A stretch of DNA of 64,000 nucleotides. Origin: Actibacterium lipolyticum (GTDB taxonomy: Bacteria; Pseudomonadota; Alphaproteobacteria; Rhodobacterales; Rhodobacteraceae). Of the stretch, positions 26,679 to 35,373 are shown piece by piece; position 1 is the first letter of the stretch; each line of letters opens with the position of its first letter. The stretch covers positions 620,001 through 684,000 of the forward strand of contig NZ_FXYE01000001.1 in NCBI RefSeq assembly GCF_900184935.1. Direction: 5' to 3'. Made by a program: the position numbers and the translations under genes. The notes under the pieces were generated by a model that made no database searches, was not told where the DNA came from, and worked only from the letters and a program-made list of their open reading frames with translations.

Positions 26679-27704
26679 TCAAATGCTCACAGATGATCGA
26701 ATAACTTCGATCAAACGTCGAAACTCCATGTCATCAGAAGCGCCTTTCCAGAAGTTTGCGAAACGACACACAACCTGAAGGTTGCCGGGCTCATAATGCC
26801 TGCTGCTGTCGATACGATCTAAAGAGGCGAACATCGCAGGATCACCGTTGACCTCATCCAGCTCCAGAGGAAGCCCCGTCAGTTCGCAGCAATACTCCTG
26901 CGCCCCCATGATTTCTATGATGTGATCCTGAAGAGCTGCTGCTGACGGGAACCCGAGGTCCTTCTTTTTCACTACTCGCTCTACCGTCTGACCATTAGCA
27001 GAATTAGTGGTCGCAACGACGGTACGGGCCATACGTTCAGCAGCATCTGCCGCTTCGAATAGTTCCGCAGCTCGTTGGTACGCTATCTTGTCTGCCTGGG
27101 AGCCATATTTGACTGGAGCATACCCTTTCTTGGCATGTTCGCTTCGTTTCGCCCAAAGAGGAGTGTCGTGCCACTGGCTAAGGTCATCTCCGGCGATCAG
27201 TGCCAATGTGTAATCTCGATAGAGAGGACTGAGAGACTGAAGAGTGGCCTCAGTCGACAAGAAGTCTTTCGCCTTGGGATGTAGTTCGTTCCACCTCAGC
27301 GGAACACCTTTCTTTGACTTGTTCGACCAAGGCTCACAGGGCTTGTGACACACTACGACCTCACGCCCTCGCTCGATAGGTTCCTTCTTCGTTTCAAAAA
27401 AAGGAGTATCACCGTGTGAGGTCGTCCACCAAAGTAGATCCCCGTCCTTGTGAACCCAAACATCACCAGCCGTCTCAGCGACGGTAGTCATCAAGTTGAA
27501 CCAGCGAGAAGCCGTCGCTTTGGTCGGTTTCTTTCCCGCCGCAGTGGTATCGTTTGCCATCCTGTTGGATACGTAACCTTCACGGTCATTCGCGGCCCAA
27601 TACTTCTGGGCATCGACGGCATTCATTGTCGCGACTGTTCCACGCTCCCGACAGATCGGCCACTCGTAGTTCTGCCGACCAAAGTTCGCGATGTAGACCT
27701 TCAT
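26679..27704 (-). CDS. HNH-type endonuclease, probable modification-dependent restriction enzyme
   Basis: From the ATG at 27704 this is 341 residues. The N-terminus reads MKVYIANFGRQNYEWP and is followed by an aromatic domain (WVHKDGDLLWWTTSHGDTPFFE) that resembles a PUA/EVE-like base-reading fold. The C-terminal domain has an HNH-like nuclease core: ELTGLPLELDEVNGDP, then SLDRIDSSRHYEPGNLQVVC and FANFWKG. This layout suggests recognition of modified DNA plus cutting. The open frame extends upstream to 27998, but that part has non-homologous, arginine-rich composition and I exclude it. It is a solitary gene in the island. Confidence 0.75.
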   Translation of the reverse strand: MKVYIANFGRQNYEWPICRERGTVATMNAVDAQKYWAANDREGYVSNRMANDTTAAGKKPTKATASRWFNLMTTVAETAGDVWVHKDGDLLWWTTSHGDTPFFETKKEPIERGREVVVCHKPCEPWSNKSKKGVPLRWNELHPKAKDFLSTEATLQSLSPLYRDYTLALIAGDDLSQWHDTPLWAKRSEHAKKGYAPVKYGSQADKIAYQRAAELFEAADAAERMARTVVATTNSANGQTVERVVKKKDLGFPSAAALQDHIIEIMGAQEYCCELTGLPLELDEVNGDPAMFASLDRIDSSRHYEPGNLQVVCRFANFWKGASDDMEFRRLIEVIRSSVSI

Positions 27705-28360
27705 TGTGATCCATCTTGCTCCATAGAGATACCGCATAAGTCTTACTGGCATAGACAGGCATTGCGAGAAGATTTCCGAAAGCTTACGAAGCATCGTTTT
27801 CGATGACGAGCCACTCGCAAGCTCGGCCCTTAGCCGCCGCTTGACCCTCGCGGATGCTGCGTGGCGACACTCTCCAAAGCGGTCTTTCGATGGATGGCGC
27901 AGCAATTCAGTAGCAAGGGGGGCGGGAATTCCGGACAGAACTGCTGCGCGGCTGATTGCGCCAGGTATCCCGGCGTAGAACTGGCCAACGTGATGCATTG
28001 GTTTCTCTCTTCAGAGAATGATTTTTGCTCTTCAAACGCGCTGGAGATTCCTCTATCCGAGCTTGTCTGCGAAGGTCTTAATGTCGAATCTGTTGGGCTT
28101 TGCTGGGGCGGCGAGGTTTTGTGAAAAAGTGGATAGGGCCTTCGTCAATTGCGAGGACCAAGATGCCAACGAGCCTGAGAGGAAAAAGACAAATAAGGTT
28201 CTTTTCAGCGCCCACCGGTTGATCCTCACCCGCGCACGTGCCGATTTGGCCGTATTTTTTCCAGAAGGCAGCGATAAAGATGAAATGCATCAGCGCTATG
28301 ATTTCGGCGATACCTTCGGGGCTATTCAGAAGTCTGGGGCATCAGCTCTCAACTAATGCA
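27705..28360. other. 656-base divergent intergenic region
   Basis: No convincing gene is seen between the divergent HNH nuclease gene and the pPIWI-associated-nuclease-like gene. Open frames present here (minus 27705-27998 as an N-terminal extension, plus 28018-28356) show random-looking composition. It should hold both promoters; I could not identify clear -35/-10 boxes. Confidence 0.4.
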
Positions 28361-29197
28361 ATGATCAACGAGCGCGCATTTCAGAAGCTTCGTGAATACG
28401 CTGATGCTTCGAACGACGACTTTGTAAAAGCCCTGTGTGTCGGCATCGAGAGATTGCTGCCGGATCGTCAAAATCCTGTGCGGCTCAACCTCATCGCGTC
28501 ATGCATTCGGGAACTGCTGACATATCAACTCGACACTCTCGCGCCCCACGCCGTAGTCCAGCAGTGTCCTTGGTACGTGCAGGACCCGACCGCGAACGCT
28601 GCCACGAGACGTCAGCGTCTCCGCTACGCAATTTCCGGCGGTCTTCCAGATGCAGTGCTGACAACTCTCGGCGTAGATGAGCCTGGCTCGATCGCTGACC
28701 TTATCACTCTCTATAACGAGGCCAGCAAATACACCCACGTCCGGCCAGATCGTATCAATCACCCAGACGATGAGGTCGGCGACTTTGTTGTTGATGGCGT
28801 AACCGCGCTGGATGGTCTCAGAGAAGAAATTGATCTTCTTTGCGACGACGTCAAAGAGCATCTTCGGCAGGCAATCTCTGAACATACTCTTCAAGAATTT
28901 TTGGGAGTCGTGCTCGATGAACTCGACATACTGTCAACGCACACCCGCGTCGAATACCCTTTTGTGGATGAAATCACGGTCGAAAAGATCGACCAGTCGC
29001 ATGTGTATGTGGGCGTCACGGGTGACGTGAATGTCGAATTCGTTTACGGGTCAGGGTCCGATTTCCGCCGGGGTGAAGGCGCAACGCTGGATGATTCATT
29101 TCCCTTCGAGGTGAGCTTGCGGTCTCCTGTCACTGATCTTGACAAATTCAAGACCACTCAGCCGATTAAGGTCGATACGTCTTCTTGGTACGAGTAA
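28361..29197 (+). CDS. pPIWI-associated-nuclease-like protein (C-terminal domain)
   Basis: A 278-residue protein. The N-terminal two-thirds is helical (ERAFQKLREYADASNDDFVKALCVGIERLLPDR; then YNEASKYTHVRPDR). The C-terminal 90 residues form a beta-rich domain ending VNVEFVYGSGSDFRRGEGATLDDSFPFEVSL, which resembles the predicted pPIWI-associating nuclease domain family as I remember it. No PIWI or Argonaute gene is nearby. The ATG at 28361 gives an alignment-like start but has no strong ribosome binding site. Family assignment is tentative; a role in defence is inferred from context. Confidence 0.65.
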   Translation: MINERAFQKLREYADASNDDFVKALCVGIERLLPDRQNPVRLNLIASCIRELLTYQLDTLAPHAVVQQCPWYVQDPTANAATRRQRLRYAISGGLPDAVLTTLGVDEPGSIADLITLYNEASKYTHVRPDRINHPDDEVGDFVVDGVTALDGLREEIDLLCDDVKEHLRQAISEHTLQEFLGVVLDELDILSTHTRVEYPFVDEITVEKIDQSHVYVGVTGDVNVEFVYGSGSDFRRGEGATLDDSFPFEVSLRSPVTDLDKFKTTQPIKVDTSSWYE

Positions 29198-29303
29198 GGA
29201 GTTCAGGCATCATTCGTACAGACAACCAATCCGATACGTGTGCCGTGTCGTGTCGGCGAGTTAAGCATCCGAAGCCAAGGCTTTCGCGCGCTTACGCTCA
29301 CTC

Positions 29304-31532
29304 TCAGATAACTCTGCCAATGCCCTCCTGGCCAAGCCGGAAGAAAAAGACGCCGTTATGCGTGATCTCGCGCGACTTCTTCAGATAGACGAAGACCACA
29401 ACATCTGATGTGCCATCGAACTCGCTGGCGACGCCGTGCGCGAGAAGGCGCGCCTCGGCCGTTAGGGCCTCCTCGCTCTCAAAGCCCTTTGCCAGAAGCC
29501 AAGTCGCCACGACGAACTGACGGTTCGCGACTGTGTACTTACTGTATTGCGGGCCTTTGCCTGCTCCGCCGCCGCCGCGTCGCCATTTTCGCACGTAGTT
29601 CTGAAGTTCTGATAATGCCGGGGGCGCCTGGTTGAGGATTGTAAAGATGATGTCAAAGCGGTGCCGCACTGTGCCGATGGTTGACGTATAGATTTCCGCG
29701 ACGGTGCGTTGCCACAACGGCGGCATGGTAATCCCCACAACCGTCGGCGTCGCGCGGTTGATTGCCGGAACGGTCTTCTTCCTGACTTGCGCGTCGGAGT
29801 TGTGGAGCAGTATCCGCTTGCCCTCTGGACCGCGTCCCAGCAAGCAGAATCCGTTTGTGAGATACATTGAAAGCAGGTCTTGCTCATCCCCCTCATAGTC
29901 CAGTTGCGTACCGATCAGTGGACGTCGCGTCAGGTAGTGCGCAAACGAAACTTCGGAATCGAGAAACCGCGCCACCATGTCGAGTTCCCCGAGCGATAGC
30001 ACTGGTGCCCACGGCTCGTTTGCACCAATAATGCCGCTCTCTGCGAAGAATTCCCGGGTTGCGGAAAGCGAGGCGAAGTGCTCAAGGCAGATGCTGTAGC
30101 TGAAGGCAACCTTCAACCGGTCTAAATTTAGTGGAACCGGTTTGCCGGTCTTCTTTTCTCGTAGGCTTACCGAGACAGTACGATCATTCAAATAGTCCTG
30201 AAGGCGGCGCGCCTGTTTCGCGGGCTCAATAAATAGATCAGAGACATTGGTCTCAAGACTTTTCCCAGCGCCGCGACGTGCCGCCGGACTAATCTTTCCG
30301 GACTTGGCCTCGAACATGAACAGGAAGTTGTCGAGAACTACAACAACGTCATTCTCATAGCGCACGCCATTTGCCGGATCATCCCAGATCACGCTCCGAT
30401 AGACAGACGCACTGGGCATAGCCAGTTCCAGTAATTCGGCCAGCGCGTCTTCCAGATATTCAGCACGCGCGTCACTATATGCCGTACGCACCTTCGGTTC
30501 ATTGCCGATCAAGTGCTCGGCAATACGGAAAGGATGGCTGTAGGGGAAATACTGGATCGGCAGCAGATACGTCTCATCAGGCATGGCAATAAAGGGCTTC
30601 TGCCACACCGGGTTGTCCATGAGGAAGCGTCGGGGGTCCGCGCCGGAAAGCTCTCCACTCGTGTGTGAGAACCGTTCAATCAGAGGCAGGATTTCATCAC
30701 CGAACTTGGAAACAAGTTCTTCCTTCTCAAGCGTGAACAGCCACGGCGTTGCGAGTTCCGATAGTTGATAGCCGAGATGGTTGAGGTCCCTGACAGACCG
30801 TTCCTGGTGTCGGCACCTCGCCCACAGGCGCGTTGCAACCGCGCTACGGGCGCAGAAGTATTCGATCCGCGCAATGACTTCTTCGTGAGTCTTTGCCCGC
30901 AGCATTTCGCCACAGTTCGCGTAAAATTCCGTGATCCGGTCGCTGACAAGCCGGGACACCTCCAAGAGCCGGGCATACTGCGCGGCAAACGGCTCAACTT
31001 GCGGAACTTTGACATCAACGCGGGAGAGGATATTGCCGATGATCCCGGCGCACACGTCCTGATCAAAGGGAAAACGGTAGAACATGGTCTGAAGGCGAAC
31101 CCTCCAAATAAGCACGTCCGTCTTGTTCTCCGTGTCCAGTGCCTCGCCCTGCTCCGCCATGAAGGCACTCATCATGCGTCCGAGTACACGCCAGTGGCGC
31201 GAGAAACTGCCCGGTGCTGTGGGAATGCGGGACAGACGCGGTGGGCGTGTCAGATAGAGCGCCTGCAATATTTCAAGGCTGCCGAGCTCTATCGATGGAT
31301 CAGGTTTGCCCATGACAATCGTTTCAAGAATGCACTGGTGTGCAGTCTTCGAAAGCGCCAGGCGTGCATCCCGACTATCAAGAAAGCTCAAAAGCTTCTG
31401 AGTGTTCAGATCAAAGGCTTCGCGCGGCGCAAGGCCGTCATCAGCTTCATCCGCCGTGAGACTGTTTGCCCCGACAGCTTTGGCATCTCCCGGAAACTCA
31501 TAGCCGTGAACGTAGAACTCTTCCGTGGGCAA
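29304..31532 (-). CDS. large protein with NERD-like PD-(D/E)xK nuclease domain
   Basis: A 742-residue protein I do not recognise as a whole. Residues 380-470 hold a nuclease-like core: RYENDVVVVLDNFLFMFEAKSGKI, with Asp395 and the Glu408-x-Lys410 pair, followed by a helix with QARRLQDYL. This is the NERD/PD-(D/E)xK pattern. The first 370 residues are helical. The C-terminal 200 residues include a glycine-rich linker (RRGGGGAGKGP). The only available start is TTG at 31532, just after an in-frame stop, with no strong site, so the true 5' end is uncertain and an N-terminal truncation is possible. Confidence 0.7.
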   Translation of the reverse strand: MPTEEFYVHGYEFPGDAKAVGANSLTADEADDGLAPREAFDLNTQKLLSFLDSRDARLALSKTAHQCILETIVMGKPDPSIELGSLEILQALYLTRPPRLSRIPTAPGSFSRHWRVLGRMMSAFMAEQGEALDTENKTDVLIWRVRLQTMFYRFPFDQDVCAGIIGNILSRVDVKVPQVEPFAAQYARLLEVSRLVSDRITEFYANCGEMLRAKTHEEVIARIEYFCARSAVATRLWARCRHQERSVRDLNHLGYQLSELATPWLFTLEKEELVSKFGDEILPLIERFSHTSGELSGADPRRFLMDNPVWQKPFIAMPDETYLLPIQYFPYSHPFRIAEHLIGNEPKVRTAYSDARAEYLEDALAELLELAMPSASVYRSVIWDDPANGVRYENDVVVVLDNFLFMFEAKSGKISPAARRGAGKSLETNVSDLFIEPAKQARRLQDYLNDRTVSVSLREKKTGKPVPLNLDRLKVAFSYSICLEHFASLSATREFFAESGIIGANEPWAPVLSLGELDMVARFLDSEVSFAHYLTRRPLIGTQLDYEGDEQDLLSMYLTNGFCLLGRGPEGKRILLHNSDAQVRKKTVPAINRATPTVVGITMPPLWQRTVAEIYTSTIGTVRHRFDIIFTILNQAPPALSELQNYVRKWRRGGGGAGKGPQYSKYTVANRQFVVATWLLAKGFESEEALTAEARLLAHGVASEFDGTSDVVVFVYLKKSREITHNGVFFFRLGQEGIGRVI

Positions 31533-31897
31533 CTGTCAGCTAATCCGGTGTTGTTTTGGCGTAGGTCCGAAGCTGTATCATCCTATCCCAAAAAACCCGT
31601 GTCCAGTCTGTTGCCAACGGCGCACCCGCCATTCATCTTCGTCGCAGCGAATGTCAGGAAACCGCCCGTCTCACGCAGGGTTCGGCGGTGTCGGCTGTGT
31701 GCGTCCGTCGCTCTTGGCCAAGCTCGCACTTAGGGTTGTATTTGCCCAGCCCCAAGAAAAGCCTATAGGAACGTTCAGATTGGGTCGAATGTACTCCATC
31801 ATTTCCAACGGCATTTCTGATCAAGCTTACTCCCGGATTGGGCGCAGACATATGCATTTGATGTACCGGCCCGTGGCTCCGTGTATGCTGGTCATGT
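31533..31897. other. 365-base gap without a gene
   Basis: I see no supported gene, RNA or repeat here. A consensus-like TTGACA lies at its right edge (31898-31903), which could serve as a -35 box or could simply be the start of the adjacent degenerate antitoxin frame. Confidence 0.35.
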
Positions 31898-32191
31898 TTG
31901 ACAACAAAGTTGAGGGTGAAGTTGAGAAAGCGAACGCAAGATGTTTCCAGTACGCCGGACTGCGTAGAGGATGCCGGAAACAATGTTAATGCTCTCACGG
32001 AGACGGCGCTTGTGGAGCAACGCAAAGCTTGGCTAATTGAGAACCAGTGCGCGTTTGCGGATCAAGCTGCATGGCACGAAGGACGAGGTCACCCTCTCGC
32101 TGACATCTATGCTTCGCCGATTGGTGCTACATGGAACGAAAATATGACGCGCGACGATATGCGCTCAACTGGCGCAACCTTTTCCGCTTAA
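31898..32191 (+). pseudogene. CcdA-like antitoxin remnant without toxin
   Basis: The 97-residue frame has the CcdA-type pattern: LRVKLRKRTQDV, then TPDCVEDAGNNVNALTETALVEQRKAWLIENQCAFADQAAWHEGRGHPLAD. Compared with typical family members it lacks about three residues before GNNV and has no ATG; only TTG or GTG starts exist. No CcdB-like gene follows. It is best read as a decaying antitoxin gene, or a solitary one that still works from a weak start. Confidence 0.45.
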
Positions 32192-32654
32192 AGCGAGAGC
32201 TAAGTCCCTGGAACCCCGTTCCCGGCGCGTAAGCATACGGGCGCCCAACAGGATGAAGCATTCAAAATAAGTGAATGGTGGCAATGTCGTGACCCACGTA
32301 TAGCACCCTCGTAGCGTGACGGGGAAGGCTTCCCACGTGAGCGGTGGTTCGGTCTATAGAAACAAAAATGGGCCAGTTTCGGAATCTTGGTAGGAGATGA
32401 TTTTTCGGTAGCAGAGAAATTCGAACGCGCCCGCGCACAAGTGCCACCTTGGCTTGGGCATCGCTGCGTCTTTTCCATCCTCACCGCCTTAAGCGGCTTG
32501 CCAAACCTACAGCTTCAAGAAGCCCGATATCCTCCTTTCATAAGGGCAGTGTAGGGTCGATCTTGCTGTAGCAGCAGCATGTTTCAAAAGATCAACCAGC
32601 ATTAAAACAATTCTGCCTCTCGAGTTGGCAGAGCGCGTGACCTAAGTCTCGGGA
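32192..32654. other. 463-base gap without a confident gene
   Basis: No recognised gene or RNA. One short plus-strand stretch around 32370-32552 stays open and reads like protein (VGDDFSVAEKFERARAQVPPW), but it has no start codon or homology I recognise and may be a gene relic. Confidence 0.3.
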
Positions 32655-32981
32655 TTAGCTTGCGATCATATCTCCGTCTTCGCGATTTGCCTCCATCCAC
32701 GCTCGTACTTCATCAGACCGATAGCGAACATTGTAGCCTTGGCGGTAATAGGGCGGGCCTTGCCTCTTTGATCGCATCGCCTCAAGGGTAGCTTTTTTGT
32801 ATTTTGTAAGCGCTGCGACCTCAGGCGTGGTTAGGTATTCTGGTGTCGCCTCCCGGCACTCCGAGTCGACTGTCTCAGTCAACTTGTCGAGGCAACTCTC
32901 TATGATCTCCCGGATCTCTTCGAGATCACGAACGGAAAGTTTGGGGATCATACCTTTGTTTGAACGATGATGTAGACTCAC
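32655..32981 (-). CDS. excisionase/AlpA-like helix-turn-helix protein
   Basis: About 108 residues from a GTG at 32981, which has GGAGAG seven bases upstream; an ATG at 33023 extends it and one at 32951 shortens it. The C-terminal 60 residues match the MerR-type excisionase fold: YLTTPEVAALTKYKKATLEAMRSKRQGPPYYRQG-NVRYRSDEVRAWME. The first half is a charged helix. Such proteins direct excision of integrated elements or switch on their genes. It lies 700 bases from tRNA-Arg, as expected near the end of a tRNA-borne island. Confidence 0.72.
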   Translation of the reverse strand: MSLHHRSNKGMIPKLSVRDLEEIREIIESCLDKLTETVDSECREATPEYLTTPEVAALTKYKKATLEAMRSKRQGPPYYRQGYNVRYRSDEVRAWMEANREDGDMIAS

Positions 32982-33068
32982 TATGCATCTCTCCTTGACA
33001 TGTTTCAGCAATCGTTCGGGCATTCAGGCCCGGTCAAGGATACGGCGTTGCCAACGCCATCGTTCAAG

Positions 33069-33302
33069 CTACACGTAATGTAGTCGTTCACAACTGCGCG
33101 TCAAGCCGTCATCTTCATGATTTTTAATGTTTATTTTCTTCCTGAACAGGAATTTAGGCCAATACTCTTCTGTTTTTCTTCCTGCGCTTTTTCGAAGTAA
33201 AACGACTTCAGCAAAGACAATTGGATAGATGCCGATCACCTCGACTGAAACCGTCGGCAGAAAACGCTGCGATGCGACCCACTCACCTTTTTGTTCCCTC
33301 AT
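33069..33302 (-). CDS. small hypothetical protein
   Basis: A 77-residue lysine-rich protein (LFRKKINIKNHEDDG near the end) with low-GC composition and a weak GGA site four bases before the ATG. No domain is recognised. It could be a genuine accessory-region gene or chance. Confidence 0.3.
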   Translation of the reverse strand: MREQKGEWVASQRFLPTVSVEVIGIYPIVFAEVVLLRKSAGRKTEEYWPKFLFRKKINIKNHEDDGLTRSCERLHYV

Positions 33303-33682
33303 TTTTCCGATTTACACGCAATCAAGCGTTGACCCTGGCAACAAGCCAAAAGTGCTATAGTCCGTTCCAAGCATCAGGCGGAAATTAACAACCGGTGACC
33401 AACACCCACGGCAAGGAAAAAATGAAAGCCAAGGCTCAATGAGCCTGTACAATCGTGGTCACCCGAAAGGATCGCAGCACAACAGCAAGCTCGTGAAATT
33501 ACGGGATGCCTCATACCCGGATCGCCAGCTTCTTGCGGCTGCAAAAACGGAGAGATGTCCCTTTGCGCGTAACCAGCAGATCGCCTGGCGCCACCGCAGT
33601 GCGACCAGCCGACGTTGGGTGGCAGATTCAAACGTGCATCTCAGTCGCGAGTTTCATAGTGTATCGTGACCTGTTGAAGTTT
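33303..33682. other. 380-base gap next to tRNA-Arg
   Basis: No gene is supported. The stretch at about 33540-33650 contains GC-rich fragments reminiscent of the dispersed degenerate repeats, but no clean copy. This is the 3' side of the tRNA, where an attachment site would be expected. Confidence 0.3.
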
Positions 33683-33759
33683 TGGCGACCCCGGAAGGAC
33701 TCGAACCCTCAGCCTATTGATTAGAAGTCAATTGCTCTATCCAGTTGAGCTACGGGGCC
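33683..33759 (-). tRNA. tRNA-Arg(TCT)
   Basis: A 77-base cloverleaf on the minus strand. The acceptor stem GGCCCCG pairs with CGGGGTC (one G-U at pair 2-71). The D-arm is GCTCAACTGGATAGAGC, and the anticodon stem ATTGA/TCAAT encloses loop CTTCTAA with anticodon TCT. The T-arm has loop TTCGAGT, and the gene encodes its CCA end. It reads AGA codons. Everything on its 3' side (lower coordinates) is island-like, fitting use as an integration target; the 5' side is the truncated NTPase gene. Confidence 0.95.
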
Positions 33760-33816
33760 GCGAAACGGTCTGGAAAACCGTCTGAAAAATTATCTACCTC
33801 AGCAAGCCCCTTAACT

Positions 33817-35085
33817 TCAAAGCGAAATTTTGCCTTGACCCAACGATAAGAAGTCTGACGGTGGAGCGTTTGGTGCGGTGCAAACTGTAAGAACGTCCAA
33901 GCGGTCGGCCGAGTGGAGCAAGTAGTGCAAGCTATCGGATACATTGGGGTCTAGTTTGCACTCAAGGTCGTCGAGCAAAATGCCCTGAATGTCATAGTCG
34001 TGCATTGCAGCCGCTGCTTCTGACAAAATTGGCGCGACTTGTTCACTATTCAATCCTTTTAAGTTGATGCTTGCCCAATTGCCTCCAGCGCGAAGAGCCG
34101 CTACTCGCGCCGCTACCGTCTTCCCCATACCAGCAGCACCAGAAACCCAGCTCATGCCATAGAGCTCTAAGCTTAGAGCAATATCATTTATTTTGCTTTT
34201 TCTAGCTGCCAATGCTCGTGGCAACGGCACCTCAGAGACTGGTCGAGGCTTAGCGAAATGTGTGTTTGAGAGTTCTGATCCAGTGGATGCCGTTGCCGAA
34301 AGCGCCTTGGTCAATAAGCGGTTCTGTTCTTCAAAATTTGCACGGTTCTGCACGACTTGGGTTGCACGTTCGAGATGTTTTTCAAGTTCGGTGCGGCCGA
34401 CTACGCGCTCGTCGCGGTTCTTGGTTGTTGCTAAACGAAGAAGTGACAGAACCATGCGTGCTGTACAGTCAGCAGCCTGAGAGTGTACTCCTCCACGCTC
34501 CATCACTAGTTTAGAAACTCTTGAATTGAGCTGTCTGGCAAGAAAACGAGATTCTGGCGCACCACAATCAAAATGAATCTTCTTTAGAAACTGATCGCGA
34601 AGTTCTGAATCATTTAGGCTACTAACAAAATCTTTCGTGGATTTAGAAAGTTTGGAATTGCCCAATACTGTTCGAAACTGAGTTAAGTCACCTGTCTTTG
34701 CAAGATTTCGCCACGCAGTCAGCGTCGGAACGTCATTCACTCTATGCGCTGACTTTTGTTCTTTGCCAATTGTTGATGTCGTCAAGTGGCGTAAGGAAAC
34801 ATCCAAGTTAGGATTTTTCTCCCTAAGCTGAACGAAACTGTCGATTGATGCAACGACGTCATCGGAGTTTATCGTAATGCGCCCTGCGGTCTCTTTGACT
34901 TGAACTGCTTGAAGTGCACTATCAGCTACCACAGAAAAATCTTCTGCAATCTCTAAGAATAGAAAGCCATCTTCTTCCAGCTCGGTCCAAGCTAGAGCCG
35001 ATTGGTATATTTGATATACGTAGCCTCGCAGGGAATCTATGGCCTCTCGGCTTTGATCTCCCGCTGGAGTGCCTACTCGCTCCAT
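33817..35085 (-). pseudogene. N-terminal half of a nuclease/STAND-type NTPase (DUF4297/Cap4-like nuclease + P-loop)
   Basis: A 422-residue protein, cut off soon after its Walker B motif. Residues 15-110 form a DUF4297/Cap4-like dsDNA nuclease domain: GYVYQIYQSALAW, FLEIAED with Glu45 and Asp49, and QVK at 62-64. Residues 290-420 begin an NTPase: Walker A GAAGMGKTV (about 316-324) and Walker B GILLDDLE (368-375), then DRLDVLTVCTAPNAPPSDFL. The frame ends a few residues later, where homologues would continue through the rest of the ATPase and a repeat domain. The missing back half closely fits the fragment at 12215-14776. Confidence 0.75.
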
Positions 35086-35264
35086 TTAATATTCAACTTC
35101 TACGATGTCCTCTCGGGAAACATGGGCCACGGAAGCGACTAGTGCAACCGCAAGGATCAGTCCCGATTGTGCTTTTGGAAGCCGCCCCGTGGATTTCGAC
35201 CGTGAAGTCTATCGGCAGCAAAGTCCGCAGACCGACGTTTGACCCTCAAAAATGCTACACAATG

Positions 35265-35345
35265 CACGAAGGGCCGCTTCGACGGACCGCACCGCAGCAT
35301 TGGGAGGGCATGGTCAATGTCCGCAAAGGGCCGAAGCATCAACTC
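35265..35345. repeat. degenerate copy of the dispersed accessory-region repeat
   Basis: The stretch contains CCGCAGCATTGG and, further on, AATGTCCGCAAAGGGCC, the same word combination found in the other repeat copies in this window. It lies between the truncated NTPase gene and the 289-residue protein gene. Noncoding. Confidence 0.35.
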
Positions 35346-35373
35346 CACTAAATTTTCGGGTGAACTGTTTCCA

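Noticed and set aside
27705-27998. N-terminal extension of the HNH nuclease (98 residues)
   Set aside because: MKVYIANFGRQNYEWP at 27704 looks like a natural N-terminus with a nearby GGA site. The extra part is arginine-rich and has no domain, so I start the gene at 27704.
28018-28356. 112-residue frame before the pPIWI-nuclease-like gene
   Set aside because: Composition is random-looking, no ribosome site, and no domain. It ends just before the real start, which is probably coincidental.
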